A stretch of 64,000 nucleotides of DNA, taken from the NCBI GenBank assembly GCA_963691705.1, contig OY829541.1, positions 49,558,377 to 49,622,376 of the forward strand, in the 5' to 3' direction. The notes below the pieces were generated by a model. That model searched no databases and had not been told where the DNA came from. It worked only from the letters and a program-made list of their open reading frames with translations. Positions 59,051 through 64,000 of the stretch are shown one piece after another (the stretch's first letter is position 1; each line of letters opens with the position of its first letter). The position numbers and the translations under genes are program-made. This DNA comes from Viola odorata. Lineage: Eukaryota > Streptophyta > Magnoliopsida > Malpighiales > Violaceae.

Positions 59051-59542
59051 CAGGCCCTTTGGCGTTCCGGTTCTACACCGGAACGCCCTTTTCCAAAACC
59101 AAAAACACTTTAAAAGTATTTGGTAATGTCAATATAAACTGGGCTTCTCGGTTCAAAAGCAAGCAAATGCTTGCAAACGCGCACCGGAGCAAAATGCTCC
59201 AGGGAAACGCACACCCTCTCTCTTTTTTTTCTTTTTTTTCATTTTAATTTCATTTTTTTACTTTATATAATAGAACAAAATAAATTAAAAACTACCACAA
59301 TAAAATCTCCATCTCAAAATAAGTAATTCTAGATCCATTTTTTCTATTTTTATTAATTTTTTTAAAATGGGTTTTATACCCTTTATGGTCATTTTACATT
59401 CCAACCATAGTTTTAACCGCATTTTTTACCAAACACCATAAAACAACTTCTCGTTTCCCACCGCACTTTTCCAAAAGTACTTTCCACACAACACTTTTCC
59501 AGAATCACTTTTCCAACTAGAACCGGAACGCCAAATAAGCCC
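59051..59542. mobile_element. TTA-flanked MITE (492 bp), Harbinger/Tourist-like, first of an abutting pair
   Basis: The left end CAGGCCCTTTGGCGTTCCGG and the minus-strand right end GGGCTTATTTGGCGTTCCGG share TTTGGCGTTCCGGTTCTA. TTA lies on both sides (59048-59050, 59543-59545). A hairpin GGTTCTACACCGGAAC sits just inside the left end. Confidence 0.7.
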
Positions 59543-59545
59543 TTA

Positions 59546-60172
59546 GTACCCGTTTGGTGTTCCGGTTCTACACCGGAACGCTCTTTCCCAAAACCAAACA
59601 GTGTAATGAAGTGTTTGGTAATGACGCTGGCACATGGGCTTCTTGAGAAGCCCCTTTCCCAAAGCAAGCATTTTTGCCCTTTATGCTGGTTTTGAGAGCC
59701 GCAGCATTTTGCTCCTTCCCCTCTCTCTCTCTCTCATTTTTTTTCTTTTTCTTTTTTAATAAATTCAATTTTTTTACTCGGTATAATAAACGAAATAAAT
59801 TAAAAACTACAAAAATATAATCTATATCTCAAAATGAGTAATTCTATATCCACTTTTCTTATTTTTATTAATTTTTTAGAAATGAGTTTTATACCATTTA
59901 ATTACATTTTTTTATTAATTATTTGTTTTAAAAATATATTAATAATATTTGAAATAGAACGGTGACTTTTATAGTCATTTTACATTCAAACCATAATTTT
60001 AACCGTAGTGTTTACCAAACACCAAAAACAACTTCTCGTTTCCCAGAGCACTTTTAAAGAAATGTTTATCAAACACCTCAAGTATCTCACAGCACTTTCT
60101 CCAGAAGTCATTTTCCTACAGAACTTTTTCCAAAGTACTTCTCGGACCAGAACCGGAACGTCAAACAGACCC
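59546..60172. mobile_element. TTA-flanked MITE (627 bp), second of the pair
   Basis: The left end ..CCCGTTTGGTGTTCCGGTT and the minus-strand right end GGGTCTGTTTGACGTTCCGG. TTA at 59543-59545 is shared with the first copy, and TTA at 60173-60175 follows. The interior is the same family but clearly diverged. Confidence 0.7.
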
Positions 60173-60175
60173 TTA

Positions 60176-60907
60176 GTTAATTTGACGAGTGTTTATAACC
60201 GTAGTAAAACTAATGAATTTATATTTCAGCGATACTTCATTAATAGAGCTAATTTGACGTTTTAATTATTTAATCGTACTTCATTTATAAAAAAAAATAC
60301 ACTTTTTAAGAACCTGTATAAATATAAATAGGTAAACCCTGAGTATTTCTTATATATTACTATTTTTTTTAGAGAGTTATCGAGTAATAGGTGCCCCAAT
60401 GTACTTAAAAATTGTTGCGGGTTCTAGTAGTAAGCTAATAAACACATCTCCTCCTCCTTAATTAGTGGTTAATTATCTTCTTTGATTGCTCTTTATATTA
60501 CTAAATTAACATAAAAACCATCAATGAGATTAGCAATTGAAGAACAAAAGATAGTAATTAATTAGTAGTATAATCTGTAATTTTAATTAAATTTACAGGG
60601 TTCTGGTCACTGTATGTATATGTCTAAACTATAGTATAATGCTGTGCAGTCGCTTACACGGGACATGGCTCCACATAACAAGCTTTTGTAACATATTGCA
60701 GTGTGTGACAGATTTGTACAATGAATTAAAGTGTGTCGGGGAATCTTTTCATTTTTTTATTTTGGAAAAACGAAAGAATGATATGAAAATGTACCTTAAT
60801 TACACAATCAATTTATTTGAGTGATAAAGTAATAGTGCAAACAAATATTGGAAGTTATTTAAACACAATCTCATTTAATTACTCTTTGCACATTTTTTCA
60901 TTGGTTA
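60176..60907. other. Intergenic, AT-rich, nothing recognised
   Basis: No supportable ORF or element edge. Confidence 0.4.
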
Positions 60908-60916
60908 AAACAATAT

Positions 60917-61682
60917 GGAAAAAGGGTAAAATACACCCCTACATTTGAATCATAGGTTAAGATAAGCCACTACATTTGTAATTGAGTCAAATAAGCCACT
61001 GCATTTGTATCACATGTCAGGATAAACCACTACATTTGTAATTGAGTCAAATAAGCCACTGCATTTGTCAATTTGATCTACATTAGCCACTCATCCCTAA
61101 AAATAGTTATACCTTGTTTGGATATATCATAAGAATATGCTTACATGGTATTCTTTTTTAAATGACATGACATAAAAACCATGACCAACACTCATTTTTA
61201 CAATTGAAAAATAAAAAGTTGGATCTCAAAAATAAATAAAATTGAGTGCACAAAAATAGTGGTTTATTATTTTGATCTTACTCGATGTTTAATCGCTAAA
61301 AAAACGAATATTATTTTGATCTCGCTCGATTTTTTATTTTTGAATATTTTGATTCAACGTTTTATTTTTCTATTGCAAAAATGAATGTTGAGCATGATTT
61401 TTATGCCATGTCATATAAAAAAAAAATACTATGTAATCATAGTCTTATGATGTATCCAAACAAGGTATAAGGGATGAGTGGTTAATATAGATCAAATGGA
61501 TAAATGCAGTGGCTTATTTGGCTCAATTACAAATGTAGTGGTTTATCTTGACATATGATACAAATATAGTGGCTTATCCTGACATGTGATACAAATGCAG
61601 TGGCTTATTTGACTCAATTACAAATGTAGTGGCTTATCTTGACCTATGATACAAATGCAGGGGTATATCTTACCCTTTTTCC
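60917..61682. mobile_element. Mutator-type long inverted-repeat MITE (766 bp)
   Basis: The ends GGAAAAAGGGTAAAATACAC and (minus strand) GGAAAAAGGGTAAGATATAC are flanked by the 9-base duplication AAACAATAT (60908-60916 and 61683-61691). The two arms pair over roughly 330 bases each, leaving a short centre near 61300. Within each arm the phrase AAGCCACTrCATTTGTA recurs three to four times. No coding capacity. Confidence 0.9.
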
Positions 61683-61812
61683 AAACAATATTTAGGCTCA
61701 ATTTACACTATAAATTTAAAATAAAAATAATGTATTTTAATCAGTCTCGTCAAATGTACTCCCATTAACTATTTAAAGGTTGTCATTTCGGTAAAAAAAA
61801 TCTTTCTAATTT

Positions 61813-62179
61813 CTCCCTCTGTCCTCTAAAAAGTGACTCTCAACCCATTTTTACAAGAATTAAGAAAATAATTGATTCATATTTTTTTATGTATTTGTAG
61901 GCGATTATTTCCAATAATTTTATTAAATATAGTTAATCAATATTAATCTTAATTTTTCAATGCATTAGAAACGATGATAATGACAATTTTTGGAAGACAA
62001 AGGAAAGATGCTAAGAAGTAGTTGTATCGTTTATATTTTCTAAGAGATTAGTTGGTATTTTTTAACTATAATTTTTATTTTTTAGTTATAAAGTCCAACC
62101 TAATCAATTTAAAATACGTTAATTTAAAATGAAGTAATTAATATAATAAAATCGACATTTACTTAAAAGGCGGAGTGAG
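61813..62179. mobile_element. Stowaway-like MITE (367 bp)
   Basis: The ends CTCCCTCTGTCCTCTAAAAA and (minus strand) CTCACTCCGCCTTTTAAGTA. TA follows the right end, but TT precedes the left end, so one flank is altered. Confidence 0.55.
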
Positions 62180-62181
62180 TA

Positions 62182-63560
62182 ATTAGAGATCCCATTAGCG
62201 GAAGCATTTAATAATGGGCGGTGAAGATTGAGGGCGAACATGAGTCATCATTTCTTGTAAAAAGAGAAGGAGTTTTTTGTTTTGTTGTTTTTATTTTTAT
62301 TTTTTGGGTGTGGATTGGGTTGGGTCCGCTACAACATTATTCCAACAGAAGACTCCTTTTTACGATTCACGAAATTCGGAAGAAAAAGATATGATAGCCA
62401 TTAGTACTGAGACGAGCATATGGCTTCTTTTCCTTTCTTCTTCACATGACTTTTTTCTAATTAAATGGTCAAATGTGAAATCAAGAACTTATCAAGAAAT
62501 TAACATGAGATATTGAAAAACAGTATACAGCATGGGCCCATCGTTTGGTGACAGATTAACCATATAATTGATCTGATCATGGATTTTTTAAGGTTCAGCA
62601 ACACACAATCTTTTGACAATTCAAACTGATGATCAAGGTTCCATGAAAAAAAGAGAGCATATCAATTAATTAATTCGTATTATAATGTTATTTACAAGTG
62701 ATTTTCTTCATCAATGCTGAAAATTTGAAGGGCAGTTTTGTATGGTAATGAACAAGTTGCAGTTACCTAAAAACGACTTTATGCTTTGAGCGAACAAGAA
62801 GCCATAAATGGGACACATGAGATGGTGAATGATGACGATGGCCCTTAAGATTTTAAACTGCCCTATGGGTGTCCTTAAACGTCAACAATTATAATATGAT
62901 GCCCTAATTAACAAGGGCACCCATAAAGTGCTTAATTAAAAAGAAGAAATATTCTAGGCTAGTTTGGAGAATAATAAATTAAATTAAGTGAATATTATGA
63001 GATGGATTGGGTGTTAAAAACTGGAGATTTGCAGTTCTTGAAGGATTCAAAGTTTGGCAAAGATGCATGAATGAATGCATGTGATTTCTTTTAATAATAA
63101 TAAAAAAAACATTAGAGTCAACTCCTATTTATTTATTTACTTTTTAAAATAAATTAAATTATATTAAATTACATAAAAAAATAATATGCATGGTATTGGT
63201 ATGGGCGTAGGAAGCAAATCTTAAGAGAGAATCAAGTGAGTGAGAAGAAAATGGGGATTGGGGTGTCTGTCTCTAATACATTGTCTTTGCCCACCACCAC
63301 CACTCCCCACCTGCTCAGGACATGGTAACCTCCGTATCATTTCACTTTTTTTTTAAGTTATTATTTTACGAACATAAGACTAATCTCGTTCGAACACTAA
63401 CAGTTTTTTTAAACCTACAAATTTCATTCTTCGTCCTATTATTATCAAACCTAAGGCTCATCTAGTAAAGAAGAATGAATTGTGTTTCACTTTTTTTTCT
63501 AATTAGTTTTAGCAAAAAAAAAAATTTGCTGACATCACCTGTATCTCTTGGGAGGATTTT
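62182..63560. other. Intergenic, nothing gene-like
   Basis: AT-rich with short poly-A/T runs. A C-rich patch lies at 63265-63320. No supportable ORF or element end. Confidence 0.4.
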
Positions 63561-63659
63561 GTTGGGACCCACCATTCTCTCTCTCTCTTCCTTTTCTTCC
63601 CTTTTGCTTTCATCCAAAACTTCCTCCTGTTTTCTTTTTATTTTTGTATAAAGAAACCT

Positions 63660-64000
63660 CACTAACTTACCTCCTCCCTTCCCATCCCATCTCCACCTTA
63701 AACATTTCCTATAAAGATTTTACCTGCTTCCTCATTTTCATTCTATTTGCTCCTCTTTTTTCCCTTTGCCTCTCCTCTCTCTCTCTCTCTTCTTTTCTCC
63801 TTCTCTCTCTACTTGCCCTGTAATTCAATTCAAGAACCAAGTTGGAAACTTTTACAAGATTTTTGAGGAAAATCTGGTCGGATCTTGCTTTCTGGGCTTC
63901 GGGATTTTGTTGGGTGTCATATCTCAATTTCCACGACAAACCAAGGCCCTCCTCCTCCTCAAATCTATCATTCACTACAAAGAAATCAATCCATTGCATT
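63660..64000 (+). promoter_or_regulatory. Candidate promoter and CT-rich 5' leader of a gene beyond the window
   Basis: A TATA-like CCTATAAAGATT (63708-63719) is followed by a long pyrimidine-rich stretch with (CT)n at 63773-63810 and then GC-balanced sequence without ATG-led ORF up to the window end. Plant 5' untranslated leaders often look like this. Composition changes from AT-rich intergenic to balanced near 63580. No coding start is visible. Confidence 0.35.

Noticed and set aside
63548..63999. Overlapping Leu/Ser-rich and Glu/Arg-rich frames at the right end
   Set aside because: Products of the CT-rich stretch, in both strands. More likely a 5' leader.

Overview
This is nuclear DNA of a flowering plant, probably a core eudicot. 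It has split genes with GT..AG introns, a TPS-b terpene synthase, a TT8-type bHLH gene remnant, a strictosidine-synthase-like gene, and a dense mix of plant LTR retrotransposons, hAT, Mutator, Harbinger-like and Stowaway-like elements. The species cannot be told from the sequence. No bacterial-type operon, CRISPR array, organellar insert or convincing tRNA/rRNA gene was seen.

Layout. 0-7.2 kb: nested minus-strand LTR retroelements. An inner element with several ORFs, one resembling the 'putative gypsy type transposon' domain, lies in an outer one whose LTR (6112-7164) is bounded by TGATGCGATC / GATCGCATCA. 7.2-8.7 kb: a 20-bp minisatellite, AT-rich DNA and element fragments. 8.78-10.74 kb (-): a TT8-type (bHLH subgroup IIIf) pseudogene with an in-frame stop and no bHLH-encoding 3' half. 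12.1-14.8 kb (-): an apparently intact 7-exon TPS-b terpene synthase of 604 codons. 16.26-22.29 kb: remains of one or more further TPS copies (a duplicated promoter/exon-1 piece and decayed exons 4-7), interrupted by a solo LTR and by a 1.1-kb hAT element with an 8-bp target duplication. 23.1-24.4 kb: a truncated LINE.

24.58-40.09 kb: one composite retroelement insertion bounded by the 5-bp duplication CGGTG. On the minus strand it has a ~3-kb 3' LTR, a ~0.5-kb internal segment made mostly of a minisatellite, and an enlarged chimeric 5' LTR. That 5' LTR was itself entered by a 6.9-kb Athila-like element (28143-35053, target duplication GTCGC). 40.48-44.53 kb: a 4.05-kb hAT element with a nearly complete transposase broken by two nonsense codons (target duplication GTTGGGAC).

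46.5-51.1 kb is a short genic island: a single-exon ribosomal-L1-domain protein gene (+) with telo-box and TGGGC promoter motifs, and a complete 3-exon strictosidine-synthase-like gene (-). From 51.2 kb to the end the DNA is AT-rich with no recognisable gene. It carries a cluster of MITEs: seven Stowaway-like, two abutting TTA-flanked elements and a 766-bp Mutator-type inverted repeat with a 9-bp target duplication. The last ~300 bp look like a CT-rich 5' leader of a gene beyond the window.

Functionally, only three host genes look expressible: the terpene synthase (plastid monoterpene formation expected), the nucleolar-type L1-domain protein and the SSL beta-propeller protein. They do not form an obvious pathway. 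The main content of the window is a readable history of nested insertions, with target duplications that fix the order of events.
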